Source of the DNA: Phytohabitans suffuscus
GTDB taxonomy: Bacteria > Actinomycetota > Actinomycetes > Mycobacteriales > Micromonosporaceae
Length of the DNA: 64,000 bases
Reading direction: 5' to 3'
Assembly (NCBI RefSeq): GCF_011764565.1
Contig: NZ_AP022871.1
Coordinates: 7,378,320-7,442,319, forward strand
Numbering within the stretch: position 1 is the first letter of the stretch; the number at the start of each line of letters is the position of its first letter. Below are positions 53,170 through 62,873 of this stretch, piece by piece. Under the pieces are notes generated by a model that saw only the letters and a program-made list of their open reading frames with translations, made no database searches and was not told the DNA's origin. A program made the position numbers and the translations under genes.

Positions 53170-53954
53170 GGATCGGGCTCCAGCTCCCCACCGGCGACCT
53201 CGACCTCGCGGCGCGGGCCGACGCCGCCGGGCTCTGCGCGGTGCTGACACCGGGCGGCGTGGCCGGCGTCGACTCCGCCGCCGCGGCGCGCGTCGCCGCG
53301 CGAACCAGAGACATCCGGATCGTCCTTCGGGTACGCCTCGGCGTCGAGCACCCGGTCACCCTCGCCGAGGAGGTGGCCGTCGTCGACCACATCAGCGCCG
53401 GCCGCGTCGTCGCGCTCGTCGACACCGCCGACCTCGACCCGGACGCGGCCGCCGAAGACCTGGCCCTGCTACGCGCCTCCTGGTCCGGACGCGCGATCCG
53501 CCACGACGGCCCGCGCTGGCGGGTCCCCTCCGGCCTGATGGGCCCCGGCATGCCCACGACGCTCGCCGTCACCCCCAAGCCCGCACAGCTCGACCTCCCG
53601 GTCTGGCTCGACGGCACGGCCGCCGGCGCCGGGCTGCCGGTCCTGGCCCGCTCGTTCGCCGGCGCCGACCCGACCGCCCAGGTCCAGCCGGCCGTCGACG
53701 ACCTCACCGGCGACCTCGACACCGACCGGCGGCACGTCACCGCCTGGGCGGAGGCCGGCGCGACACACCTGTTCGTACGCCAGCCCGATGGCGCCGGTGT
53801 CGACTTCGTCCGCGACGTCATCGCCCGCTACCTGATGCCCGAGACCGCCATGCCGCACCTGCCACGGATCGTCGTCGACTCCTCCCCGCCGCTGCCGTGG
53901 CCCGGCCCTAGAATGGCGCCGACCGCGAGCCGAGAGGACGGCCTGGATGGCTGA
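53166..53954 (+). CDS. Short, diverged LLM-class oxidoreductase
   Basis: 262 residues, shorter than usual. MRIGLQLPTGDLDLAARADA-type start (GTG), then RIVLRVRLGVEHPVTLAEEV, VVDHISAGRVVALVDTADLD; the usual GLGWxxxEF segment is degraded to a VDTADLDPDAAAEDLALLR region. C-terminal DFVRDVIARYLMPETAMPHL. It could be a partner subunit of the preceding enzyme, as in two-component luciferase-like pairs (inference). Fully coupled by GTGA overlap. Confidence 0.75.
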   Translation: MRIGLQLPTGDLDLAARADAAGLCAVLTPGGVAGVDSAAAARVAARTRDIRIVLRVRLGVEHPVTLAEEVAVVDHISAGRVVALVDTADLDPDAAAEDLALLRASWSGRAIRHDGPRWRVPSGLMGPGMPTTLAVTPKPAQLDLPVWLDGTAAGAGLPVLARSFAGADPTAQVQPAVDDLTGDLDTDRRHVTAWAEAGATHLFVRQPDGAGVDFVRDVIARYLMPETAMPHLPRIVVDSSPPLPWPGPRMAPTASREDGLDG

Positions 53955-54038
53955 CCGACGCAGGACCCCGCCGGCACCCCGGCCCCCGCGAGGCCCGATG
54001 GCCGGCCTGGTGGGTGCCGTCGAGCGCCCCGGCCCGCG

Positions 54039-54514
54039 GTGCCCCTCGACGACCTCGACCGGCGGATCCTGCGCCGGCTCGCGGCCGACCCTCGCGCCTC
54101 CCAACGCCAGCTCGCCCGCGAGTGCCAGGTCTCCGCGCCCGCCGTCGCCGACCGCATCACCCGGCTGGAACGCCTCGGCGTCATCCGCGGCTACACCGTC
54201 ACGATCGACTGGGCGTCGGTCGGCTATCCCGTGCTCGTCTACATCCCCATCATCATCGCGCCCGGCGCCGACCTGGGCACGATCCTCACCCAGCTGCGCG
54301 AGATCCCGAGCTCGACGAGCTGATCGTCGTCACCGGCGCCTACGACCTCATGGCCCGCTTCCGCCTGCGCGACCACGCCCACCTCCAGGAGCTGCTCCTC
54401 GACGCCCTCTGGGCGATCGAGGGCATCCAGCGCATCGAGACGTTCCTGTCCCTCGGCGAGGTCCCCCGCGGCAACATCATCGAAAAGCTCGTCGGCGACC
54501 CGGACGCCGGATAG
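54039..54514 (+). CDS. Lrp/AsnC-family regulator (one-base frameshift)
   Basis: 158 residues after repair. HTH LDDLDRRILRRLAADPRASQ and VSAPAVADRITRLERLGVIR; the RAM effector domain resumes after a break at ~54314, where one G added gives EIPELDELIVVTGAYDLMAR. Then LWAIEGIQRIETFLSLGEVP. Start GTG; an ATG at 53947 in another frame reads MADRRRTPPAPRPPRG and might be the real start if a second indel lies between. Probably controls the divergent SDR/LLM genes at 52.1 kb. Confidence 0.82.
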
Positions 54515-54644
54515 CGCACGCCGGCGAGCGGTCGTAGGCCCGAGGCGGCGACGGGACACCGGCGGCCAGGATGTCGCCGCCGGTCGCACGCACCCTTGTG
54601 GCGCGGCCAACGTCCGGGTGTGGGCTGGGGTCGACGTGTGGCGG

Positions 54645-55487
54645 TTATCGCTCCAATGCCGCCTCGCCGGCCAGCCGGGGTGCGGGATCGGGTTCTGCTT
54701 TGCGGACGTCCGCCAGCAGCCTGGCTATCGCCGCTTCGGTCACCCAGGCGTCGCCGGTACGGCCGGCGGCACCCAGCCAGTCGCCGATGTCCCACATCGC
54801 CCGGCAGGCGGCCAGTACCGGGAAGCCGGCCACCTCGGCCGGGCTCAGCGGACGGACCTGCTGGTAGCCGGCGAGGACCGCTGCCCAGCGTTCGCGCTCC
54901 TGCTTCGGCGAGTCGGCCCCGCGGTAGAGGGTGACCAGGTCGTACGCGCGTAACCCGAACCCGCAGTGGTCGAAGTCGAACGTGACGAACCGCCCGTCGC
55001 CGTCGATGTTGGTGTTGCCCCGATGCAGGTCCGCATGGATGATCCCGTATGCGCCGCCGATCGTTCGGAGCCGCTGGATCTCGCCGGTCAGCCGCTCGCC
55101 GAGCTTGCGGAGTTCGGCGAGGTCCAGGGCGGCCCGGCCCGAGCCGCAATAGGGTGCCAGGCTGGCCAGCGGCCGTTCGACGAGGATGCGTTCGTCGAGG
55201 TGGTAGCGGTCGTGGCTGGTCTGGAAGGCGTCCATCTCCAGCCCGGCCGCGGCCAGGTGCTCAAGCAGGTCGAGCTCGAAGCGGAGGTCGGACTCCGAAC
55301 GGATCCAGTACTTCTCCCGGTTGTAGACCCGCAGCGCGCGGCGACCGCCCTCGACGTCGGTGACGAGGTAGGTGTCGTTGAAGCCGCGGTTCAGCAAGCT
55401 CACCCTGACCGGCGCGGCGATGGCGTACTCCCGCTCCACGAGCTGGGCGAGGTCCTCGGCGTGCAGGAGCGAGTGGGTCACGCGCAT
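54645..55487 (-). CDS. Aminoglycoside phosphotransferase-fold kinase
   Basis: 280 residues. APH/choline-kinase fold: LLNRGFNDTYLVTDVEGGRR, LRVYNREKYW (ATP Lys-like position occupied by Arg-Val-Tyr), catalytic GIIHADLHRGNTNIDGDG (His-x-Asp-x4-Asn) and metal loop VTFDFDHCGFG. Substrate unknown; closest in style to the homoserine-kinase-like/stress (SrkA-type) group. I chose the ATG before RVTHSLLHAEDL. A perfect 29-bp palindrome lies 52 bp upstream. Confidence 0.83.
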   Translation of the reverse strand: MRVTHSLLHAEDLAQLVEREYAIAAPVRVSLLNRGFNDTYLVTDVEGGRRALRVYNREKYWIRSESDLRFELDLLEHLAAAGLEMDAFQTSHDRYHLDERILVERPLASLAPYCGSGRAALDLAELRKLGERLTGEIQRLRTIGGAYGIIHADLHRGNTNIDGDGRFVTFDFDHCGFGLRAYDLVTLYRGADSPKQERERWAAVLAGYQQVRPLSPAEVAGFPVLAACRAMWDIGDWLGAAGRTGDAWVTEAAIARLLADVRKAEPDPAPRLAGEAALER

Positions 55488-55538
55488 ACCGAGCGAGCCT
55501 AGGTGCGGACCAGGCGGCCCGCCAGGAAACCTGGGTTG

Positions 55539-55567
55539 ACCAGGCAAGATTCAGAATCTTGCCTGGT
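55539..55567. terminator. 29-bp perfect palindrome (14-bp arms)
   Basis: ACCAGGCAAGATTC, one base, GAATCTTGCCTGGT. It sits 42 bp downstream of the S8 peptidase stop and 52 bp upstream of the phosphotransferase start. It can be a terminator hairpin for the first or an operator for the second; no U tract follows on the minus strand. Confidence 0.6.
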
Positions 55568-55608
55568 TTCCACCGGCGGGACGTCCGGACGGGTTCCGCC
55601 GTTCGGAC

Positions 55609-58439
55609 TCAGCTCCTCACGGCGCCGATCAGGACCTTGCCACGGCCGACGGTCGCGCCCTCGTCCGTGACGATCCGCAGCTCACCGGCGAACTCTCGGC
55701 CGGGCGCCGGAGCGGACCGCGCGACCAGGACTCCGCCGCGCCGTACGGTCAGGTCGAGGTCGGCGTCGAGAGCGCTGGGGTTGCCGATCGTATGGACGCG
55801 GGCGGTCAGCTGGAACGGGTTCGCGAGGGTCGGCGACGTCCAGTGGGACTCCACCTCGATCTCCCAGACACCGGGCTGCGGGTTCTCGTACGACCGCTCC
55901 TGTGGCTTGCAGGTCGCCGGGTCGGAGTAGTTCGTCCAGCAGAACTGGTTGTGGGTGATGTCGACCGGCACGCCCCGCGGGTCGTACGCGATGAACCGGG
56001 TCTGCGAACCGGTCGCGATCCTGGAGAGGTTGACCTGCAGCGCCCTCGCTCCCTCGGGCACGGCGACGAAGTAGCTCGTGAACCCGCCGCGGTCGACCGA
56101 TCCGCTCGCGACGTAGCGGAACGTGGGCTTCTTCGGCACGTTGGCGATCACGACGGTGTTCAGTAGCTCGAAGTCGACGGCCGGGGTCTTCGGGTCGTCG
56201 ACCTGCATGATCGCGCTGTGCGCGCCCTCGCCCCCGCGCGTGCCGACGGTGAATGTCACCGTCTTGTTCAGCGGCAGGGTGAGGTGCTTGGGCGCGTCGC
56301 GGTAGAAGCCGCCGTCGCCGATCCAGCGGACCACGTGCTTGACGGCGCCTTTCGGGCCCGACCTGCGGGTGATCTTCACGGTGTACGACTTCTTGTCGCC
56401 CGCGCGTTGCCCGCCCGAGCCGGCGGCGCAGCGGTTGTAGATGCCGCTGCCCTTGCCGGGCGTGACGAGGAAGCCGGAGAGCGGCGTGCACACCGGTGCC
56501 GTGACGTCGTAGTCCCGCGTCTCGAGTGGACCCTGCGCCAACAGCGCCCACGCTCCCGGGACGTTCAGCAGGCCGCTGCCCTGCGCGTGCGCCGGCAGGC
56601 CGTCGATCCACGACGCCGAGGAGACGATCGCGCGGCGGACGGCCGCCGGCGTGACCGCCTGGTCGTTGGCCTTGGCGGCGGACAGCAGCAGGGCGACGCC
56701 GCCGGCCGTGTGCGGCGACGCCGTCGTCGATCCGTAGACCATGTCATAGCCGGGCGGCAACGCGTAGCCCGCCTCCGGCATCGCGAAGCCGGGCCGCCAC
56801 AGCGGCGAGGTGGAGATCGCCGACCCGGGCGCGGTGACGGTCGGCTTGAAACCGCCGTCCTCCCGCGGGCCGCGGGACGAGAGGTTGAGCAACTGGTACG
56901 GATCCCGGGTCACCGATCCCCAGTTGGCCAGCCAGCTCTCCCTGCTGACACCGCCGGCGACGCTGATCGCGTTGTCGGCGACCGACGGGTCGTTGACGGT
57001 GTTGACACCTGGGCCGTGGTTGCCGGCCGCGATGACCAACTGCACGCCGTAGTCGTCGATCAGGCGGTTGTAGAGGTGGGCACGGGCGTTGTTGCCGTCG
57101 TTGACCGAGGCCAGCCCCCGATCGACACGTTGACCACGTCGACGTGCCGGTTGACGACGAGTTCGACCATGCCGTCGGCCAGCGCCGCCGAGGTGCACCA
57201 GCCGTCCCAGGAGCAGGCCCGGGCCGACACGATCTTCGCCCCGGGTGCCTGGCCGTCGAGGTTGTCGTTGCCGAACATGTTGTTCGCGGCGATGACCCCG
57301 GCGGCGTGGGACCCGTGCTCGTCCTCGACGATGCCGATGTTGACGAAGTCCGCGACACCGGGCAGCCCCGCTGGCGCGAGGTCGACGTCTTCGCGGTACT
57401 CGACGACGAACGGCATCTGCTCCCGTACCTCGGTGGCGGGGTCGTCGGTGCCGAAGTGCCCGACCTGGAAGTTCTGCGCGTACGGTCGCATCGCGCCGCC
57501 GTCGTCGGTGAAGTCGCGGTCCTGGTCGACGTCGACCCAGATGTCGTGGCTCACCGGGTCGTAGAGGACGCCGAACAGGTCGGTGGTGTCGCCGTCGCGG
57601 TTGACGTCGCCGCCCGGGTCCCGTCCCGCCGTGATGCTCTCGTCGAACGTGTTGATTTTGAACGAGCCGGCCCGCGGCGCGATCCACGTCTGGCCCTCGT
57701 ACTCGAACTCCGGGCCGGTGACGTCGGTCAACATGGGCCGCCAGGTGCCGTCGCCGTCGAGGACGGGGTCGGTGGCGGTGAACCAGTCGACGATCTTCCG
57801 TTCGCCGGTGGAGGTGGTCTGTAGGGACGGGTGGTCGAGGTCGACGCCGGCGTCCATGACGCCGATCGTGACGCCCCGGCCGTCCCAGTCCGGGTGCGCC
57901 TGCTTGAACCTGACCGACCCGGTCTCGCCGGTGGGCATGTACGGGTTGTCGGCGGGCGTGTCCGCGCCGGGCGGGCCGGCGGTCGCCGTCCGCGTGGCGC
58001 TCGCGGCGCGGGTGGCGGTCGCTACCGGCTCGGGCAGCGGGATGACCTCGTTGAGGTCGACGGCGGTGACACCGGGAAGGGCGGCGGCCTTCAGCACCGC
58101 GCCGGTAGGGACGCTGGCGCGGATGTAGCCGATCGCGTCGACGCGCTTCGCGACCGTGGCGCCGAGGTTCTCCAGCGCCCCGGCCACGCCGGCGGACGCA
58201 CCCTTGTCGGTGGCGACGATGAGCACCACGGATTCCTCGCGCTTCGCCTGTGCCTCGGCCAACAGGTCGAGGTCGTGCGCGCCCAGCGTGTCGGCCGGAC
58301 TCCCGTTCGGAGCGTGGCCGCCGGGGCCGGGCTCGGCGGCGGCGGGCACTGCCACGGCCGACGTCATCATGCCGGTGGTGACGACTGTCGCGAGGAGACC
58401 GGCGAAGACACGCCGTTTTCGGTTCAGAGGGTTGATCAC
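55609..58439 (-). CDS. Secreted S8 (subtilisin-like) peptidase, unusual active site (one-base frameshift)
   Basis: 943 residues after repair. Signal peptide ~1-35, propeptide, catalytic domain from ~185: Asp in TIGVMDAGVDLDHPSL, His in EDEHGSHAAGVIAANNMFGN, and the nucleophile block VYGSTTASPHTAGGVALLLS. The usual G-T-S-M-A-S-P-H reads G-S-T-T-A-S-P-H, so Thr stands at the Ser position. A long insert with DVNRDGDTTD and DVDQDRDFTDD looks Ca-binding. Frame break at ~57118 in a G5 run: one G restores VSIGGLASVNDGNN. C-terminal ~350 residues form beta-rich domains. GTG start after GGGGGAGGA. Confidence 0.87.
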
Positions 58440-58540
58440 GATTGTTCCTCCCCCAGGTCAGAACGGCCTGCGACGCAGGCATGTACGACGAGCCTTCGCC
58501 CGCCGAGCGACGGCTGTCACCTCGCAAGGTGCGATAACAG

Positions 58541-58575
58541 CCCCAGAGGGGCGGATCCGTACCACGATCACCGAA
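58541..58575. repeat. Palindromic intergenic repeat, inverted copy of the 8.8-kb repeat
   Basis: CCCCAGAGGGGCGGATCC, then GTACCACGATCACCGAA. Matches the reverse complement of 8815-8850 with one mismatch and one indel. Lies between the S8 peptidase start and the propeller-protein stop. Confidence 0.75.
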
Positions 58576-58660
58576 CCACCGTGGACAGACACCCGATCGG
58601 GCGGAACTGGCCCGCCACCTGCCCAAACGTCCGGAGCCAGGGTGCGGGTCTGCCCACAGC

Positions 58661-58674
58661 GATCTGCGCAGATC
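58661..58674. repeat. 14-bp perfect palindrome next to a stop codon
   Basis: GATCTGCGCAGATC, directly beyond the stop of the propeller-protein gene; may act in 3'-end formation. Confidence 0.45.
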
Positions 58675-58675
58675 T

Positions 58676-59904
58676 CTAGTCGAGCCGCCACATGGTCACG
58701 GTCTCGGTGCCGTCGTGGCACGCCAGCAGCCGGGCGGAGGTGGCGCAGGAGTTCGGGGCGACCACCGCCTCCGCCACGGGAAGGACCCGCCGGGACGCCA
58801 GCTCCACCAGCATGATCTGGGTCAGGCCGTCGATCCGCCAGCGGATCGCCACCTGCCTGCCCGCGGCGGGCGCCCCGACCCCGGCCCAGCCGGCCAGCTC
58901 CAGCACCGACCGCCCGGTGACCGCGTCGACCAGCGTCATGCTGGGGACGGCGGTGCCGTAGGCGTGCAGCACGAGCGGCTGCCCGATGGCGTACGGCCCG
59001 CCGGAGTGCTGCCAGCGGATCTGCCCATCGGCCGGGTCCACGGCGGCGGTGCCGTCCGCGTCCGCGACGCACACCCAGGGGCCGCAGCGGCCCAGCAGCC
59101 CGCTCACCGGCGCGGTGGCCCGCCAGCGCGGCCGCAGCGTGGCCCAGTCGTACATGACCAGGTCCGCGTCGGCGTCGAAGGCGCGGAGCAGCAGGCCGTC
59201 GCGCGTGGCGTACGCGTCCGTCGCCTCAGGCGCGTCGGGCAGCGGCCGGCTTCGCCGGGTGGCGGCGTCGAGCAGCAGCGTGCGGCCGGTCGCGTCGCGC
59301 TGGAGCAGACCCGCCAGGTTGCCGTCGCCCCCGCCCACCGGCGTCAGCGTCGCGCCGTCCGGGCGGGCGCCCCACGGCCACATCTTCCGCCCGGTGGCCA
59401 GGTCCAGCAGCCAGTAGGACGGCGGTCCCGAGACGGCCGTCGGATTCTCCCAGAGCACGACCAGCCCGGCCGCCCGGTCGACCAGCCGGACGAAACCGTC
59501 CCGACGCCAGCGCGGCACGCCGGTGGCGGTCTCGACCACGGTGGTGAACACGCCGCGCAGGCCGGCGTCCGCGACCAGACCCTGCAGCAGGACCAGGTCA
59601 CCGACAGCCTCGGCGGAGAGGCTGTCCGCCTCGCCGAGGGGCGCGCTCCAGCGCTGCCCACCGCTGGCGTGGTGCGCCGTCACGACGCCGCCGGGCCGGG
59701 CCACGTAGAGGACGTCGCCGGCCACGGCCATCCCGTCGAGGGGGACGCCGTCGAGCGTGACGGGCCGGTCCCAGGGGCGCTCCACCGGCGTGCCGGCGCC
59801 GCCCAACAGCAGAAGCAGCGCGGCGACGGCCCCGACCACCCCGGCCAGCGACGCCGCGCTGGGCGCGCCGCGGCGGAGACGGTATCGAGGTCGATCACGG
59901 TCAC
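58676..59904 (-). CDS. PQQ-like beta-propeller membrane-anchored protein (probable one-base frameshift)
   Basis: 409 residues after repair. One helix near the N-terminus (AGVVGAVAALLLLLGG), then PQQ/WD-like repeats: VTAHHASGGQRWSAPLGEAD, TATGVPRWRRDGFVRL, ATGRKMWPWGARPDG, LRPRWRATAPVSGLLGRCGP and DPADGQIRWQHSG. Probably extracytoplasmic, role unknown (BamB-like scaffold or sensor). A GTG at the right end starts MTVIDLDTVS in one frame while RRGAPSAASLAGVVG follows in another; one extra base at ~59878 would join them, giving the N-terminus typical of this group. Confidence 0.75.
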
Positions 59905-59911
59905 CGTCCCA

Positions 59912-59993
59912 CCCTAGGCCCTGTATCAAAGAGTTTGCCGGCGTCGCCTGGGCCCGGCGCAGCCCGGCAAGGAACTTGATACAGGGTCTAGGG
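59912..59993. mobile_element. 82-bp inverted-repeat element (MITE-like) flanked by CTAG
   Basis: Ends CCCTAGGCCCTGTATCAA and TTGATACAGGGTCTAGGG pair at 17 of 18 positions; pairing continues inward through GTTTGCCGG/CCGGCAAGGAAC around a GC-rich loop. Each outer end carries CTAG, which could be a 4-bp target duplication. No coding sequence inside. A small non-autonomous transposon or a mobile hairpin repeat. Confidence 0.65.
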
Positions 59994-60045
59994 GACCGCG
60001 GCCGGCGTCCGCGCCCGCTGCCCACCGCCAGGGGCACCGTCGACG

Positions 60046-60735
60046 TCAGGCGGTCGGGCCGGGTGCTGCCTTCCGAGCGGCGCGGCCGGTCTCGTAGGCG
60101 TAGATGACGAGGTGGACGCGGGTGGTCGCGTCGAGTTTGGTCAGTAGGCGGCTGATGTAGGTCTTCACCGTCGCCGGGCCGATGCCCAGGCGGGTGGAGA
60201 TGTCCGCATTGGACAGTCCCTGGGCGACGAGGGTGAGCACGTCGCTTTCGCGGTCGGTCAGCTCGGCGGCGGCGGTGCGGCCGGCCGGCGGCGGGGTGAG
60301 CGGGGTGGTGGCGAAGACCTCGACGAGCTTGCGGGTGATGGACGGGGACAGCAGCGAGTCGCCGGCCGCGGCGACCCGTACCGCGCGGAGTAGCTCTTCC
60401 GGGGGTGTGTCCTTGAGCAGAAAGCCGACCGCGCCGGCGCGGAGGGCGCCGAAGACGTATTCGTCGAGGCCGAAGGTGGTGAGCATGACGACGTTGGTGG
60501 TGGCGCAGGCGGGGTCGGCGGTGATGCGGCGGGTGGCCTCGATGCCGTCGAGGACCGGCATGCGCACGTCCATCAGGACGACGTCCGGGCCGGTGGCGCG
60601 GGCCAGCCGTACGCCCTCCTCGCCTTGGCCGGCCTGGCCGGCGACGGTGATGCCTGGCGCGCCGGACAGCAGGGCGACGAAGCCGGCGCGTACCAGCTCC
60701 TGGTCGTCGACCACCACGACGCGCAGATCGGTCAC
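60046..60735 (-). CDS. NarL/FixJ-family response regulator
   Basis: 229 residues. Receiver: VVVVDDQELVRAGFVALLSG, phospho-Asp ~54 in VVLMDVRMPVLDGIEATRRI, VMLTTFGLDEYVFGALRAGA, Lys in FLLKDTPPEELL. LuxR-type helix-turn-helix LTDRESDVLTLVAQGLSNAD. GTG start overlapping the kinase stop (GTGA), so it is made with the tandem kinase. A divergent small membrane protein gene is a candidate target. Confidence 0.93.
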   Translation of the reverse strand: MTDLRVVVVDDQELVRAGFVALLSGAPGITVAGQAGQGEEGVRLARATGPDVVLMDVRMPVLDGIEATRRITADPACATTNVVMLTTFGLDEYVFGALRAGAVGFLLKDTPPEELLRAVRVAAAGDSLLSPSITRKLVEVFATTPLTPPPAGRTAAAELTDRESDVLTLVAQGLSNADISTRLGIGPATVKTYISRLLTKLDATTRVHLVIYAYETGRAARKAAPGPTA

Positions 60736-62663
60736 GTGGCCACCCTACGGTCGGTGTCCAGGCGCAGCGCCGCCTCTACGCTAAATCCCCCGCCGGGTCG
60801 AGGGCCGGCCTCCAGCCGGCCGTCGAAGAGCGCGACCCGTTCCCGCATACCGGTCAGGCCGAAGCCGTCCCCGCGCGGTGCGGCCGCGCGAGGGCCGTCG
60901 TTCTCGACGCGAACCACCACGTGGTCGCAGGTGACCTCCAACGCGACGGTGGTGGCCGCGCGGGGCGCGTGTTTGCGGATGTTGGTCAGGGCTTCCTGCA
61001 CCAGCCGGTAGGCGGTGATCTGGACGCTCGCCGGCGTGCCGCGCAGGGCGTCGTCCACGGTCAGCGACACCGGCCCGTGCGCCGCCCGGTGGGCGGAGGC
61101 GAGCAGCGGCAGTTCGTCGACGCCGGGGCTGGGTGACAGCGGCGCGTCGGCGTGCAGGACGCCGAGCATCCGGCGCAGGTCGTCCAGCGCGCTGCGGCTG
61201 GCCTGTTCGATCGCGGCCAGTGCGGGTGCGGCGGGGTTGGCGCCGCCGGCCTGGTGCCGCGCGACCGCCGACTGCACCGCGATCCCGGTGAGGGTGTGCG
61301 CGACCACGTCCTGCAGCTCGGCGGCGAGCCGCAGCCGCTCGGCCAGGACCGCGCGTTCGGCTTCGACGGCGGCCCGGCGCAGCGCCTCGGCGGCCCGCGC
61401 GGCGGCGGCATCGCGGTCGCGCCGCCAGCGCCGCACGATCAGGCCCAGCCCCCACGGGATCAGCGCGGCCGGCGCGGTCAGGTCCGGTAGCCCGCCGCCG
61501 GTGCCGGGCAGGTCGACCAGGACGGTCAGCAGGTCGGCGGCGGCGATCACGCCCAGGCAGGCGGCGGACACCGCGAACGGCCGCCACGCGGCGACGGTGT
61601 AGAGGGCGACGAACATCGCCAGCCCGGGTATGTCGGTGCGGGCCCCGACGAGCGTCAGCAGCATGGCCGCGCCGGCCGACACGGCGAAGACCCACACCGG
61701 CGCCGTGCGGCGCAAGGCCACCGACAGGCAGCCGAGCAGGACCAGCCCCACCACGCCGACCGACGGATCGGCGTGGTCGCGGGTGACGGAGGGGTCCGCC
61801 ACGAACACGTTCGTCAGCCCCAGTGCGGCCAGCGCGACCGCGAGCGCCGCGTCGACGACTCGCGCGTCGACCTGCCGGCGGGCCGGATCCGGCGGCGGTG
61901 GGACGGGGTCGGCCACCGCGGTGTCGCCGCGCAGCAGGCCCAGCATCCGGCGCAGGTCGTCCAGCGCCGCCCGGCTGGCCCGCTCGATCGTGGACAGCGG
62001 GCCGTCACCAGCGCCCAGCAGGTACCGCGCCGATCCCGCCTGGACCGCGATCACCGTCAGCGTGTGCGACACGACGTCGTGCAGCTCCCGCGCTATACGC
62101 AGGCGGTCGGCGAAGACCGCCCGCTCCGCCGCGACGGCCCGGGCCCGCTCCGCCGCCAGCGCCCGAGCCCGGGCCGCGTCGCGATCGGCCCGCCACCGGC
62201 GGGCGAACCGTCCGATCGTCCAGGCGGTCGTCACCGCGAGGAAGTCGAAGACGGCCAGTGGATGCTCGAAGTACGGGACCCGCAGCAGGACCAGCAGGCC
62301 AAAACTGGTGTACGCGGCGGCGAGCGCGACCGACGCCGGCCGCCGGTCGCGGTGGGCGGCGGCCGCGTACAGGCCGAGCATCAGGCAGAAGGCCGCCTCG
62401 CCGACCCGGTACGACAGCGCGCCCAGCGCCGTGACGGCGGCGGTGGCGGTCAGCGAGACGGCCAGCGGCCACCGGCGGCGCACCACCAGCGGCAGCCCGG
62501 CCGCTACCGCCAGCAGCACGCTGACGGCGCCGGGATCGCGGAACTCGTACGCCACCGCCGGGTCGTCGGTCACCACGCTCGCCACGGCCACCGCGGTGAC
62601 CGCCAGGCCGAAGGCGGCGTCGAGCAGCTGCTCGCGACCACTCAAGCCTCGCGCGGCGTCCAT
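60732..62663 (-). CDS. Tandem (double-module) NarL-type histidine kinase
   Basis: 643 residues built from two half-kinases. Module 1 (~1-250): membrane helices, then HisKA_3 ARELHDVVSHTLTVIAVQAG with His195, ending LLRGD with no ATPase domain. Module 2 (~265-643): further helices (VGLVLLGCLSVALRRTAPVW, LLTLVGARTDIPG), then HisKA_3 AAELQDVVAHTLTGIAVQSA in which the phospho-His is Gln451, then a full ATPase domain NIRKHAPRAA, VENDGP and GFGLTGMRERVALFDGRLEA. The frame is intact throughout. The single catalytic domain may phosphorylate His195. Start ATG before DAARGLSG. Confidence 0.87.
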   Translation of the reverse strand: MDAARGLSGREQLLDAAFGLAVTAVAVASVVTDDPAVAYEFRDPGAVSVLLAVAAGLPLVVRRRWPLAVSLTATAAVTALGALSYRVGEAAFCLMLGLYAAAAHRDRRPASVALAAAYTSFGLLVLLRVPYFEHPLAVFDFLAVTTAWTIGRFARRWRADRDAARARALAAERARAVAAERAVFADRLRIARELHDVVSHTLTVIAVQAGSARYLLGAGDGPLSTIERASRAALDDLRRMLGLLRGDTAVADPVPPPPDPARRQVDARVVDAALAVALAALGLTNVFVADPSVTRDHADPSVGVVGLVLLGCLSVALRRTAPVWVFAVSAGAAMLLTLVGARTDIPGLAMFVALYTVAAWRPFAVSAACLGVIAAADLLTVLVDLPGTGGGLPDLTAPAALIPWGLGLIVRRWRRDRDAAAARAAEALRRAAVEAERAVLAERLRLAAELQDVVAHTLTGIAVQSAVARHQAGGANPAAPALAAIEQASRSALDDLRRMLGVLHADAPLSPSPGVDELPLLASAHRAAHGPVSLTVDDALRGTPASVQITAYRLVQEALTNIRKHAPRAATTVALEVTCDHVVVRVENDGPRAAAPRGDGFGLTGMRERVALFDGRLEAGPRPGGGFSVEAALRLDTDRRVAT

Positions 62664-62873
62664 ACCGGCAGCGTAGGCGTGCCGCGGCGACACCGGTTCC
62701 ACCTTGCGGCGACCCCCGCGTTCCACCCTGAGGGGGAACCGCGGACACGGATCCGACCGCGAGCGGAGCCGGCCGTCCCGCCCGGCGGCGGCTGCGGCGG
62801 GAACGCTGCGTGGGCGAGGGTTCGAGGCACCGACGTCCGTGTCGGCCTCACCGCACCAGCTGGAGGAACCCCG

